A stretch of 44,532 nt of DNA from Desulfurococcaceae archaeon (GCA_020832985.1 JAJHRE010000004.1:1-44532); one strand, 5' to 3'. Counted from the stretch's first letter, positions 25,261 to 34,067 are shown. The notes: generated by a model from the letters alone, not told the origin. Numbers and translations: made by a program.

Positions 25261-26684
25261 TGAAGAAATTACTACGTAATGAATTACTACGTATCTTCCT
25301 ATCAAGTAGTATTTCTAAGATAGGTATTATATTCCTAGCGATCATGATTATAGCTTCGGCATATGTAGTTATGTTCATGCCATTAGACTTCGGTTTAAGG
25401 TACTGGAACAACCCTACTTTCTGGGCTGACTACCCGAAGTTAGTACCGCCTGAATGGGTTAACATATTCTTAGGTAATAAGCTACTACGTCATACAATCC
25501 TAATCACTGAAAAGCCTACATTATCTCTGGAGGATACTAAACAATACATTCTAACATACTCACACGATACCGACCAATTACCTCAGACTATAGTGTTTAA
25601 GCTTAATAACATAACCTTCACCTACACACCGATAATAGAATTAAGTGTTAGAAGACCTGATGGTAGGGTTATTAACTTACTAGTAATTCAACCTCTAACT
25701 TCAGGGGTTAGTGAGAGAGTAGACTTAAGTGGTAGGTTAGAGGTAGCTGTTGCATTATCTAGGTTTCTTAAGGATGAATTTAACGTAAGTATCAGTGCTA
25801 CTGAGGTAATTCAGAGGAAGTTAGAGTTTAAGATACTTATGGGTACTCCAGTAATTTCTAACGGTTATGTAGATTTCAAGACACTTAGAGGTAATTATAT
25901 GTTTAATGTGTTTCTCAAGAGTGATGACCCGACAGCACGTATAGGTAGTGTAGAGGTAGTGATTTTCGGTTGGTGTTATGGTTTGATGGGTACTGACCAC
26001 TTAGGTAGGGACTTATCTCAAGCATTACTTTACGGTTTCCCAGTAGCTCTGTTAATAGGTGTTGTTACGTCAGTGATTACAGCAGTTGTAGGTGCTTTAG
26101 CAGGTGTTGTTAGTGGTTACTATGGAGGGATTGTTGATGAAGTCATTCAGAGATTATGTGATGTTCTAAATAATATCCCATTACTTCCGTTACTGATATT
26201 CTTCATGTTCGTTATCAGAATGAATGAGGAGTTAAGGAGGACTGTCTCACCGTTAGCTGTCATAATCATAGTTTTAGTAGTCTTTAGTTGGGCTGGGATC
26301 GCAATCATAGTTAGGTCTATGGTATTATCAATAAAATCTCAGCAATTTATTGAGGCTTCAGTAGCTGTGGGGGCCTCTAGTATTAGGATAATGTTTAAAC
26401 ATATACTACCGCAGGTAGCACCCTTCATATTCGCTCAAATGATGTTCTTAACACCATCAGCAATACTTTCAGAGGCTGCATTAAGTCTACTAGGTTTGAG
26501 CGATCCATCAATACCTACATGGGGTCAGATACTTGAGTCAGCCTTCGCTAATCAAGCAATGTATTTAGGTCTTTGGTGGTGGATAGTACCTCCAGGACTA
26601 CTAATTATGTATTCAGCAATAACATTCGTATTCATAGCTCAAGGGTTAGAACCTATAGTTGAACCTAGGTTAAGGAAGGTGTAG
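25260..26684 (+). CDS. dppC: Peptide ABC transporter permease, DppC type, with enlarged extracellular loop
   Basis: The 474-residue second permease subunit has one N-terminal helix (about 17-38), then an extracellular region of about 200 residues, then the usual core beginning at GLMGTDHLGRDLSQALLYG (about 243-261) with five helices and the QQFIEASVAVGASS coupling loop. Bacterial DppC proteins are about 300 residues, so the inserted domain is the main difference; it may dock the tethered binding protein, an inference. The start ATG at 25260 overlaps the dppB stop (TAATG), indicating translational coupling. Confidence 0.93.
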   Translation: MKKLLRNELLRIFLSSSISKIGIIFLAIMIIASAYVVMFMPLDFGLRYWNNPTFWADYPKLVPPEWVNIFLGNKLLRHTILITEKPTLSLEDTKQYILTYSHDTDQLPQTIVFKLNNITFTYTPIIELSVRRPDGRVINLLVIQPLTSGVSERVDLSGRLEVAVALSRFLKDEFNVSISATEVIQRKLEFKILMGTPVISNGYVDFKTLRGNYMFNVFLKSDDPTARIGSVEVVIFGWCYGLMGTDHLGRDLSQALLYGFPVALLIGVVTSVITAVVGALAGVVSGYYGGIVDEVIQRLCDVLNNIPLLPLLIFFMFVIRMNEELRRTVSPLAVIIIVLVVFSWAGIAIIVRSMVLSIKSQQFIEASVAVGASSIRIMFKHILPQVAPFIFAQMMFLTPSAILSEAALSLLGLSDPSIPTWGQILESAFANQAMYLGLWWWIVPPGLLIMYSAITFVFIAQGLEPIVEPRLRKV

Positions 26685-26721
26685 GATATGAGTAATAATT
26701 TATTAATGGGGGTTAGACTCT

Positions 26722-27672
26722 ATGAGTTTATTAGATGTTAAGAACTTAAAGATTTACTACTTCACACTTAAAGGTGTTGTTAGAGCTGTTGATGATGTAA
26801 GCTTCAATGTTAGGGAGGGTGAGGTCTTAGGTATTGCTGGTGAGTCAGGTAGTGGTAAATCGACGTTAGGTTACGGATTAATGAGGTTAGTACCTCCGCC
26901 TGGGAGGATAGTTGGGGGGAATATAGTAGTTTCCGGGAGGGATATAGTATCTATGGATGAGGGAACTCTAAGACGAGAGATTAGATGGAAGGTCATCAGT
27001 ATGATCTTTCAAGGGGCTTTAAACGCTTTAAACCCAGTATACACTATAGGTAAGCAGTTAGTTGAGCCTATAATTTTCCATGAGGATGTAAGTCTTAAGG
27101 AAGCTTATGAGAGGGCTGCAGAGATGGTTAAGTTAGTAGGTCTTAACGAGGATGTATTAAGACGTTATCCGCATGAGTTAAGTGGTGGTATGAAGCAGAG
27201 GGTGATGATAGCTATGGCTTTAATCTTAAGACCTAAGATAGTCATTGCTGATGAACCGACAACAGCTTTAGACGTAGTTATACAGGCTCAGATAATGAAC
27301 TTATTCAAGAAGATAAAGAAGGAGTTAAACCAATCAATTATTTTCATAACACATGATTTAAGTCTAATAGCTGAGATAGCAGATAATGTAGCTGTGATGT
27401 ATGCTGGGAAAATAGTTGAGTACGGTAACTCAGACAATGTATTCAACACACCAAAACATCCATATACTCAAGGACTTCTTAAGAGTATACCTAGGCTTAA
27501 GTCTAAGGAGAAACTCTCATGGATACCTGGAACACCACCAGACCTTAGAAACCCACCAGTTGGCTGTAGATTCCATCCTAGGTGTCCTTATGTTATGGAT
27601 GTTTGTAGACGTGAGGAACCACCTATTAAGGATGTTGGTGGTAATCATTTAGTAGCCTGTTGGTTATATTAG
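26722..27672 (+). CDS. dppD: Peptide ABC transporter ATP-binding protein, DppD type
   Basis: The 316-residue ATPase energises import on the cytosolic side. Walker A is GESGSGKST (40-48), the signature is LSGGMKQR (about 153-160), and Walker B is IVIADEPTTALD, followed by the switch histidine in ITHD. The C-terminal oligopeptide-transporter domain carries the cysteine pattern CRFHPRCPYVMDVC typical of DppD/DppF. The last 110 bases of the gene are almost identical to those of dppF at the DNA level. It begins 37 bases after dppC. Confidence 0.96.
   Translation: MSLLDVKNLKIYYFTLKGVVRAVDDVSFNVREGEVLGIAGESGSGKSTLGYGLMRLVPPPGRIVGGNIVVSGRDIVSMDEGTLRREIRWKVISMIFQGALNALNPVYTIGKQLVEPIIFHEDVSLKEAYERAAEMVKLVGLNEDVLRRYPHELSGGMKQRVMIAMALILRPKIVIADEPTTALDVVIQAQIMNLFKKIKKELNQSIIFITHDLSLIAEIADNVAVMYAGKIVEYGNSDNVFNTPKHPYTQGLLKSIPRLKSKEKLSWIPGTPPDLRNPPVGCRFHPRCPYVMDVCRREEPPIKDVGGNHLVACWLY
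27562..27671 (+). repeat. Copy 1 of a 110-bp direct repeat (3' end of dppD)
   Basis: Bases 27562-27671 match 28612-28721 (offset 1050) with a single difference (A at 27570, G at 28620); the last 101 bases are identical, including synonymous positions. It codes for the cysteine-containing C-terminal domain of the ATPase. Confidence 0.95.
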
Positions 27673-28722
27673 GTGGGTACTATGGTTGATAAGATACTAA
27701 TAGTTGAAGATTTAAGGAAGTACTACCCTATAAGGAGGTCGTTGAGTGAGATACTCATGTTTAAACGGGGTAGATATGTGAGGGCTGTGGATGGGGTTAG
27801 CTTCTACGTAAATGATGGTGAGGTATACTGTATTGTTGGGGAGTCAGGATGTGGTAAGACAACTACTGGTAGGTTAGTAACTAAGTTGATAGAACCTACA
27901 GGAGGTGTTATAAGGTATAAACCAAGTTCCGCTCTAGCGAGGATTAATAATGAGTTCGTGGTAGGTGGGTATGTAGACTATAGAAGACTACCTAAGAAGT
28001 ATGTTAAGCTACTTAGGAGGGAAGTCCAGATAATATTTCAAGATCCTTACGGGTCTTTAGACCCTAGACAAACAATATATTCAATACTTGAGGAACCGTT
28101 AGTAATTCATGGAATAGGTAATGACCGTAAAGAACGTGAGGAGTTAATATTTAAAGTACTTGAGGATGTTAAGCTATCACCTCCTGAGGAGTTTATTAAT
28201 AGATACCCGCATATGTTATCTGGAGGTCAGAGGCAGAGGGTTAACATAGCTAGAGCGTTGATATTAGGACCTAAGCTAGTAGTTGCTGATGAGCCAGTAT
28301 CAATGTTGGATGTATCTGTTAGGGCAGAGATACTTCAGCTAATGATGGATCTAAAAATAAGTAGGGGGTTAACATACGTATTCATAACTCATGACTTAGC
28401 AGTAGCTAACTACATATGTGATAGGGTTGCTGTGATGTACTTAGGAAAGATAGTTGAGGAAGCTGATATGCTTAAATTAGTTAATGAGCCGTTACACCCA
28501 TATACTAAAGCATTAATTAGTGCTGTTCCAGAACCTAACCCCTCTAACAGGTTTAAGATTAGAGAAGTACCTATAGTTGGTGAAGTTCCTAGTGCTGCTG
28601 CGGTCCCCCCAGGCTGTAGGTTCCATCCTAGGTGTCCTTATGTTATGGATGTTTGTAGACGTGAGGAACCACCTATTAAGGATGTTGGTGGTAATCATTT
28701 AGTAGCCTGTTGGTTATATTAA
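27673..28722 (+). CDS. dppF: Peptide ABC transporter ATP-binding protein, DppF type
   Basis: The 349-residue second ATPase pairs with DppD. Walker A is GESGCGKTT (56-64), the signature is LSGGQRQR, Walker B is LVVADEPVSMLD, and the switch motif is FITHD. A short insertion (about 75-105) lies between Walker A and the Q-loop (IIFQDPYGSLDPR). The C-terminal domain has the same CRFHPRCPYVMDVC pattern as DppD because the two gene ends are nearly identical. The GTG start at 27673 directly abuts the dppD stop; ATG 27682 is an alternative. It is the last gene of the operon. Confidence 0.96.
   Translation: MGTMVDKILIVEDLRKYYPIRRSLSEILMFKRGRYVRAVDGVSFYVNDGEVYCIVGESGCGKTTTGRLVTKLIEPTGGVIRYKPSSALARINNEFVVGGYVDYRRLPKKYVKLLRREVQIIFQDPYGSLDPRQTIYSILEEPLVIHGIGNDRKEREELIFKVLEDVKLSPPEEFINRYPHMLSGGQRQRVNIARALILGPKLVVADEPVSMLDVSVRAEILQLMMDLKISRGLTYVFITHDLAVANYICDRVAVMYLGKIVEEADMLKLVNEPLHPYTKALISAVPEPNPSNRFKIREVPIVGEVPSAAAVPPGCRFHPRCPYVMDVCRREEPPIKDVGGNHLVACWLY
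28612..28721 (+). repeat. Copy 2 of a 110-bp direct repeat (3' end of dppF)
   Basis: Second copy of the repeat at 27562-27671, in the same reading frame and with one mismatch. Upstream of the repeat the two ATPase genes are clearly diverged, so the identity must be recent or maintained. Confidence 0.95.
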
Positions 28723-28775
28723 CTATGAGGAGCTAGTTATAAAAATTAGGTACCCCCTAAATTAATGGTGTCTTA

Positions 28776-29831
28776 GTGAGTAAGGGCTTATCAGTAGGTA
28801 TTGTCGGGTGGGGTGCTTACATCCCTAGATATAGGATAAAGGCTTTAGATATAGCTAGTTTGTGGGGTTTTGACCCGCAACTGGTTAAGTCGTTAAATAT
28901 TGAGGAGAAGGCTGTAGCTAATGTTGATGAAGACGCTACTACGATGGGTTGGTATGCAGCACGTTCAGCTATTATTAGGGCAGGTATTGACGTAAATGAA
29001 ATAGGTGCTATATTCGTAGGGACTGAGTCAAAACCCTACGCAGTCAAACCCTCAGCTACTATAATAGCTGATGCTCTAAACCTACCTAATAAGAAGTTAG
29101 CATCTGATTTAGAATTCGCGTGTAGGGCTGCTGGAGAAGCTATTAGGATATCATTAGGTCTAGTATCTAGTGGGATGGTTAAGTACTCATTAGTGGTAGG
29201 TTCAGATACTGCTCAGGCTAACCCCGGTGATGTGTTAGAACTTACAGCTGCTTCAGGTGCAGCAGCCTACGTGATTGGCCCTAAAGAAGGTAGTGTAGCG
29301 TACTTCGAAGGTTACTACACATTCATTAGTGATACACCTGATTTCTGGAGGAGGGATGGTTCACCATACCCACTACATGGTGAGATATTCACTGATGAAC
29401 CGGCATACTTTACACATATAGTAAACGCTGTTAAGGGTTTAATGCGGGAGTACTCCTTCAAACCTGAAGATTTTGACTACGTAGTATTCCACCAACCGAA
29501 CGGTAGGTTCCCGTTAAAAGTAGGTTTAGAGTTAGGATTTACTGAGGCTAAGATATTGCCGGGCTTACTAAACCCCTGGATAGGTAATACATATAATGCA
29601 GCTGCATTAATAGGATTAGCTAGGGTTCTTGAGGAGTCTAGACCTGGTCAGAGGATATTATTAGCTACGTTCGGGAGTGGTGCTGGTAGTGATGCATTCA
29701 GTTTAGTAGTTACTGATGAGGTGAAGTCTAAGGTGGATAAAGCGGTTAAGGTTATGGATATGTTGAGGAATAAGGTATATATCGACTACGGTAGGTATGT
29801 GAAGTTTAGAAAACTGCTGGTGAGGGTATAA
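28776..29831 (+). CDS. mvaS: Hydroxymethylglutaryl-CoA synthase
   Basis: HMG-CoA synthase condenses acetyl-CoA with acetoacetyl-CoA in the mevalonate pathway that feeds archaeal lipid synthesis. The 351-residue protein has the archaeal opening GIVGWGAYIPRYR, the catalytic cysteine in EFACRA (C116), the catalytic histidine in VVFHQPNGRF (H239), and the C-terminal FGSGAGSDAF. The length is normal for archaea. The start is GTG 28776; TTATAAAAA near 28738 is a suitable TATA element. The thiolase gene follows after one base and then the DUF35 gene, the trio whose proteins form one complex in methanogens, where acetoacetyl-CoA passes directly between active sites. Confidence 0.97.
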   Translation: MSKGLSVGIVGWGAYIPRYRIKALDIASLWGFDPQLVKSLNIEEKAVANVDEDATTMGWYAARSAIIRAGIDVNEIGAIFVGTESKPYAVKPSATIIADALNLPNKKLASDLEFACRAAGEAIRISLGLVSSGMVKYSLVVGSDTAQANPGDVLELTAASGAAAYVIGPKEGSVAYFEGYYTFISDTPDFWRRDGSPYPLHGEIFTDEPAYFTHIVNAVKGLMREYSFKPEDFDYVVFHQPNGRFPLKVGLELGFTEAKILPGLLNPWIGNTYNAAALIGLARVLEESRPGQRILLATFGSGAGSDAFSLVVTDEVKSKVDKAVKVMDMLRNKVYIDYGRYVKFRKLLVRV

Positions 29832-29832
29832 C

Positions 29833-30963
29833 ATGAGTTCTAATAACGTATACTTAATTGCTTCATCTATGGTTAGGGTTGGTAGGTACTTCAGTAAGTC
29901 TTATAAGGATTTAGTAGTTGATGTAGTTAATGAGTTGTTCTCGTCAGTAGGTAGTATCGATATAGACTACTTAATAATTTCAAACGTATTTAGTGATTCA
30001 ATACTTGAGCAACTAGATATCTCTACCATACTAACTCAGGAACTAGGACTAACGCCTAAGCCTGCATTAAGGGTTGAGACTGGAGAATCCAGCGGTTTAA
30101 CAGCTATTACTCAAGGGTACTCACTAATTAAGTCCGGGATCGCTGATACAGTTCTTGTAGTAGGGGTTGAGAAGTGTAGTGAGTTCCCAACACCAACAAT
30201 GAATAAACACTTCATTAAATTCTCAGATTATGAGGTAGAATCTATTTACGGGTTATCAGTAGTTAATGAGGCTGCATTACTTATGAAGATATACATGAGG
30301 AGATACGGGTATAGTAGGGAGGACTTAAGTAGTTGGTCTGTGAAGATGCATTCAAACGCTCTTAAGAACCCATACGCTCAGTTAAGATTCTTGATAAGTA
30401 AAGAACAGGTAGTTAGGAGTCAGGTAATTTCAGACCCTATAAGACTACTTGATATGTACCCAGTAGGTGATGGTGCTTCAGCAGTCCTCCTAAGTAGTAA
30501 GGAGGGTATCGTTAATAATGAGGCGTTAGAGGTAGTTGATATTGCTCAAGCGACGTCACAACCACTTAACTTAAGGGAAGACCTTCTATCCCTACCAGCT
30601 ACTAAGATAGTATTTAATAAGTTATTGAGTAGGTCTAAGTTAGACCTTAATGACTTAGTAATTGAGGTTCATGACTCCTTCAGTATCTTAGGTTATTTAA
30701 TACTTGAGGAGCTTGGATTAGTTGAGAAGGGTAAAGCACCATCAATTATAGATGATCTAGATAACGTTAACTTAAGTGGTGGGTTGAAAGCTAGGGGTCA
30801 TCCAATAGGTGCTACAGGGGTTTACCAAGTAGCTGAGGTATTTAAGATAATGACTACTGGGTTAGGGGATATTAAGAGGGATAGTTGTTGGGGTTTAATA
30901 CATAGTATGTCAGCAGTAGATAATAACTCTGTAGGTATTCTTGTAAGGAGGTGTAGTTGTTGA
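29833..30963 (+). CDS. Thiolase-family protein (acetyl-CoA acetyltransferase-like)
   Basis: In the archaeal complex this position holds the thiolase that makes acetoacetyl-CoA. The 376-residue protein has the thiolase fold, with EVHDSFS and the LSGGLKARGHPIGATG segment in the C-terminal half. However, the nucleophile region reads VETGESSG (81-88) where thiolases have a pattern like VEAACASG, so the catalytic cysteine position is occupied by Glu85. The second cysteine region is also altered (IHSMSAVDNNSVG). It may be catalytically changed, use another residue, or be a structural partner. The start is ATG 29833, one base after mvaS. The DUF35 gene overlaps its end. Confidence 0.85.
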   Translation: MSSNNVYLIASSMVRVGRYFSKSYKDLVVDVVNELFSSVGSIDIDYLIISNVFSDSILEQLDISTILTQELGLTPKPALRVETGESSGLTAITQGYSLIKSGIADTVLVVGVEKCSEFPTPTMNKHFIKFSDYEVESIYGLSVVNEAALLMKIYMRRYGYSREDLSSWSVKMHSNALKNPYAQLRFLISKEQVVRSQVISDPIRLLDMYPVGDGASAVLLSSKEGIVNNEALEVVDIAQATSQPLNLREDLLSLPATKIVFNKLLSRSKLDLNDLVIEVHDSFSILGYLILEELGLVEKGKAPSIIDDLDNVNLSGGLKARGHPIGATGVYQVAEVFKIMTTGLGDIKRDSCWGLIHSMSAVDNNSVGILVRRCSC

Positions 30964-31361
30964 GGCTTTCAATACCTAGGTTTTGGAGGAAGAGGTTTGA
31001 CTACTACTCAGTAAGGATTAGTGAGTGTTTAGATTGTGGTAGGAAGTTCTACCCTAGGAGGAGTATATGTCCTTACTGTAGGTCACGTAATGTTAAGGTA
31101 GTAACTTCTAGAGGTGTTGGTGAGGTATTAACCTACACTGTAAGCTACTATAGATTAGAAGGTTATGAAGAAGTCATACCTAAGGTTATAGCGTTGATAA
31201 AATTAGTTGAAGGTCCTGTATTAATTGGTGAGTTAGTTGATGTTGATATCTCTGAAGTTAGGGAGGGTTTGAAGGTTGAGGCAGTTCTAAGGAGGTTAAA
31301 ATCTGAAGACCCTGCAGGACTGATTTATTACGGGATAAAGTTCAGACCTATAGTAGGTTAG
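30957..31361 (+). CDS. DUF35 zinc-ribbon/OB-fold protein of the HMG-CoA synthase complex
   Basis: The 134-residue protein has an N-terminal helix (PRFWRKRFDYYS), a rubredoxin-like zinc ribbon (CLDCG near 20-24 and CPYC near 38-41) and a C-terminal OB fold from about 50. In methanogens a protein of this type binds CoA and bridges thiolase and HMG-CoA synthase. The start is TTG 30957 or TTG 30960, after a strong GGAGGTG at 30948-30954; it overlaps the thiolase stop. The gene order mvaS-thiolase-DUF35 is typical. The stop lies two bases from the convergent membrane protein gene. Confidence 0.93.
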   Translation: MLRLSIPRFWRKRFDYYSVRISECLDCGRKFYPRRSICPYCRSRNVKVVTSRGVGEVLTYTVSYYRLEGYEEVIPKVIALIKLVEGPVLIGELVDVDISEVREGLKVEAVLRRLKSEDPAGLIYYGIKFRPIVG

Positions 31362-31363
31362 GG

Positions 31364-32002
31364 TTATCTAATCCTGAATATACTCCCTAACTGCCTCGTA
31401 AACACTTTTAAACCTTCTGAAAAACCTTTAGAAGTTAACGCATCTAAAACTGCAGACCAATCAACTTTAATTACTATATATGATAACACTATAGTTAGTA
31501 CTACATATATAGGTATTAACATTGTAAATTCAACTGCTACTTCCTTAATAGTATGTACGTAGAAAACTACTGCTGAGGTCATGACCACCTTACCGCTAAG
31601 TACTGCTATAAAGTACTTAATAATGCTGTATCTGGCTATACCAACCGGTATATAGAGTATATCGTCAGGTAGTGGTAATGATGCGAAGAGGAATATAGCT
31701 AAGAATAAACTCTTACCAGCAATCCTGTTAAAAACCTCTAAATTCTTTAAAGTCTTCTCTGAAAAACCTAATCTAACAATACCTCCTATAAAGTATATCA
31801 CTAACTTACCTAAGGTCGCCCCTAACGCTGAAGCAAATGAAATCACTAACTTATTAGTTAAGTCTTGAATGAATAGAGAGTAAGTCATAATCACTGCTAA
31901 GTATGGTATAGCTACAAAAGGTATGGAATTAGCTATGAAGCTAATAATGAAAATACCTAAAACACTTAACGGCCACTCAAACAACCTCAATATATGAATC
32001 AC
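31364..32002 (-). CDS. VTT/DedA-type membrane protein
   Basis: The 212-residue protein has five to six hydrophobic segments. The order FASALGATLGKLVIYFIGG in the middle, a polar helix, then LPLPDDILYIPVGIARYS and a following GK pair is the layout of VTT (SNARE-associated, DedA-like) proteins, which move lipids or support membrane homeostasis. The substrate is unknown. The start is GTG 32002 with GAGGTG six bases upstream. It is divergent from the ZPR1 gene and convergent with the mevalonate operon. Confidence 0.75.
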   Translation of the reverse strand: MIHILRLFEWPLSVLGIFIISFIANSIPFVAIPYLAVIMTYSLFIQDLTNKLVISFASALGATLGKLVIYFIGGIVRLGFSEKTLKNLEVFNRIAGKSLFLAIFLFASLPLPDDILYIPVGIARYSIIKYFIAVLSGKVVMTSAVVFYVHTIKEVAVEFTMLIPIYVVLTIVLSYIVIKVDWSAVLDALTSKGFSEGLKVFTRQLGSIFRIR

Positions 32003-32087
32003 TTTAACACCTCAATCAATATTAGGTAATTAGTTAATAAGTTAGTGGTGTTGGGGGATTACTAGGCTAAAGTACTTAGGTGAAGAG

Positions 32088-32594
32088 GTGATTAAGTGTT
32101 TAAACTGTGGTGAGTTAAGTTTTAAAGTAGTCTTTTATATTTACGAAGCACCACTAGTTGGTGAGGTATTAATAGAACATGGTTACTGTACATTATGTGA
32201 TTTTAGGAGGTCTGATGTATCGGTAATTAATTCTGGGAAGCCTAAGATTATAAAGATTAAAGTTAAATCAGTTGATGACCTAAAAATAATAGTTATTAAA
32301 TCTTCAAGTAGTTCTATAGAGATTCCCGAACTAGGTATAGAGATTAATCCTGGGATTGCAGCACCAGGTTATATAACAACCGTAGAAGGTATTTTAGAGA
32401 GGGTTCTAGATATTATACCATCAGATTGTGAATTAAGGAAGGAATGCTTAGATGAGGTTAACCTCATCAAGAACGCTATGAACGGATTAATAGAGTTTAC
32501 ATTAGTAATTAAAGATCCTCTAGGTAGGAGTGCGGTAATATATGAGGAAGGTAAAAATAATGTAATTATTGAAGAATATAGAGAATCACTGTAG
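32088..32594 (+). CDS. ZPR1-type zinc-finger protein
   Basis: The 168-residue protein has a four-cysteine zinc finger (CLNCG at 4-8 and CTLCDFR at 34-40) followed by a beta-rich domain. The spacing, and the segment EAPLVGEVLIEHGYCTLC, match the single ZPR1 domain of archaea. In eukaryotes ZPR1 binds the elongation factor eEF1A and acts in its folding; the archaeal role may be similar. The start is GTG 32088, with GAGG just upstream. It stands alone between the VTT gene and hsp20. Confidence 0.88.
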   Translation: MIKCLNCGELSFKVVFYIYEAPLVGEVLIEHGYCTLCDFRRSDVSVINSGKPKIIKIKVKSVDDLKIIVIKSSSSSIEIPELGIEINPGIAAPGYITTVEGILERVLDIIPSDCELRKECLDEVNLIKNAMNGLIEFTLVIKDPLGRSAVIYEEGKNNVIIEEYRESL

Positions 32595-32652
32595 GTAATA
32601 ACAGCCCATACATGATTACTGTCGAGTATTTATCAGTTGGTACGAGTACATA

Positions 32653-32673
32653 CTGCTTAACCCTGATAAGCAG
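32653..32673 (+). other. Hairpin in the ZPR1-hsp20 convergent gap
   Basis: CTGCTTA (32653-32659) and TAAGCAG (32667-32673) form a seven-pair stem with loop ACCCTGA. It is 59 bases after the ZPR1 stop and about 105 bases before the 3' end of hsp20. No T run follows, so it is more likely an mRNA 3' end or processing structure than an intrinsic terminator. Nothing else was recognised in this 183-base gap. Confidence 0.4.
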
Positions 32674-32777
32674 GTATAAATATAAGTGATAAGCTAGTAA
32701 TAGGAGTAAGTCTATGATGTTAAAAACTTTAAATTGTTGGGCTCTTGGGTTAATATCTTTATATGGAGTATAATCTT

Positions 32778-33281
32778 CTAATCTATTTTAACCTCAACAC
32801 CGCCTCCTTTCTTCTCATGCTTCTCTATAACTACCTCTAAAACACCATTCCTATAGGTTGCTTTAGCAGTTTCAGGTTTTACTCTAGCGGGTAGTTTAAC
32901 CTCTTTATAGTATTTCCTATTCGCGTTACTACCCTTAATTATTAAGGTGTCTTCAGTAGCTCTAACATTTATCTTCTCTTTCTCAACACCGGGCATCTCA
33001 GCTACTACCTTAACTTTATCATCCTCCTCAATAACATCGACTAGAGGCTCCATCTCCTCAACTATCCTAGGCTTAATCCCTACCCTCTTAACATTACCGA
33101 ATTCCTCAATCTTAGGCTTACCATCAGGACCTATAGTTATTCTAAACCCGTATACGTAAGGTCTAACCCGTCCATACTCACCACTAAAAGATTTCATTAT
33201 ATCTTCGAACTCTTCCTCAAACTCCCTCACGAGCTCATCAAATATATCAAAGATACTCCTTCTCCTTCTTCTCTCACCCAT
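32778..33281 (-). CDS. Small heat-shock protein Hsp20/alpha-crystallin
   Basis: A 167-residue ATP-independent chaperone. The charged N-terminal arm (RRRRRSIFDIFDELVREFEE) is followed by the alpha-crystallin domain (about 85-165) with the VVAEMPGVEKEKINV and YRNGVLEVVIEK segments, the latter being the family's GVL signature. The usual C-terminal I-x-I anchor appears only in altered form (VEVKID). I chose ATG 33281, with GGGA six bases upstream, over the in-frame TTG at 33293. A TATA-like CTTATTAAAT lies at about 33314-33323, suggesting its own, probably heat-responsive, promoter. Confidence 0.93.
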   Translation of the reverse strand: MGERRRRRSIFDIFDELVREFEEEFEDIMKSFSGEYGRVRPYVYGFRITIGPDGKPKIEEFGNVKRVGIKPRIVEEMEPLVDVIEEDDKVKVVAEMPGVEKEKINVRATEDTLIIKGSNANRKYYKEVKLPARVKPETAKATYRNGVLEVVIEKHEKKGGGVEVKID

Positions 33282-33378
33282 ACATAATCCCAAATTAAGT
33301 AGTGATAGTGATTTAATAAGTTTTACAACTGAAAGCCCGTTCTTTAGGGTGGAGAGGAGGTCAGATTTTATTATGAAG

Positions 33379-33636
33379 TTAGTAGTAGGATGCGAATACT
33401 ACCATGTCTACTTCCTTAGCTGATGTCTTCACTACATCAACTATGTCGGGGTCTACGTACGATACCTTAATGATGTTTTCTATACGTTCTAAATCTAAAC
33501 ACTCTAGGTTTATGGTGTGTAAGGTCTTAGACTTCTCATCAATATAGCATTTCTTAATGATGTCATATATGAATGTGTACTGAGTTCTAACTCTAGGGCC
33601 TAAAGGTGTGGAAAGATGTGAAAACCACATCCTCAA
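33379..33636 (-). CDS. Hypothetical protein, 85 residues
   Basis: I do not recognise this protein. It begins MRMWFSHLSTP (TTG 33636, or ATG 33630), has a basic N-terminal third, and a C-terminal half with alternating hydrophobic residues (IVDVVKTSAKEVDMVVFASYY) compatible with a small alpha-beta fold. It contains two cysteines and no clear motif. Its codon usage resembles that of its neighbours, and it fills an otherwise empty gap between hsp20 and a divergent gene, so it is probably real. Confidence 0.55.
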   Translation of the reverse strand: MRMWFSHLSTPLGPRVRTQYTFIYDIIKKCYIDEKSKTLHTINLECLDLERIENIIKVSYVDPDIVDVVKTSAKEVDMVVFASYY

Positions 33637-33725
33637 ACCCTATAGAGTTGGTAAGAGGTGGTTAAAAACCTTAAGTGTGGACGTCATTAGTGTTAGAATT
33701 TTTATTAAATCTACATAGTATTTTA

Positions 33726-34067
33726 ATGAATGGTGTGGTTATGGCTGTTGACGTCTATATAGTTTTTAGGCATGGGAATGTATTAGGTGATGAGATCTTA
33801 AGAAGGTTTTGGGATGCAGCTATAAAGGTATTTAAGGAGTATGGTATTGAGGTTTATATCATGCCGTTACTAACTAATGAGAAGGATAAGGGGGTCTCAG
33901 TGATTATTAACGGTTTTGAGGTAAGCCTTAATAGTTTAGTAACTGTTGATGAAGCTGTTGATTTAATACTGACATACTCAACAGTTGAAGGTGATGTAAG
34001 TCCTGCATATGCTTTAGGGATATATATTGATAGGGATGATTCACTAGACAACGTTGTTACTATCTAA
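33726..34067 (+). CDS. Hypothetical protein, possibly thioredoxin-like
   Basis: The 113-residue product from ATG 33726 begins MNGVVMAVDVYIVFRHG. A beta strand, a long helix (ILRRFWDAAIKVFKEYGIEVYIMPL) and a later strand with VSVIINGFEVSL suggest a thioredoxin-like or ferredoxin-like alpha-beta fold without a redox CxxC. Function is unknown. The open frame extends upstream to 33675, but a TATA-like TTTTTATTAAA at about 33699-33709 places transcription start near 33725, making ATG 33726 (leaderless) or ATG 33741 the likely start. Its end overlaps the convergent gene at 34044 by 24 bases. Confidence 0.7.
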   Translation: MNGVVMAVDVYIVFRHGNVLGDEILRRFWDAAIKVFKEYGIEVYIMPLLTNEKDKGVSVIINGFEVSLNSLVTVDEAVDLILTYSTVEGDVSPAYALGIYIDRDDSLDNVVTI

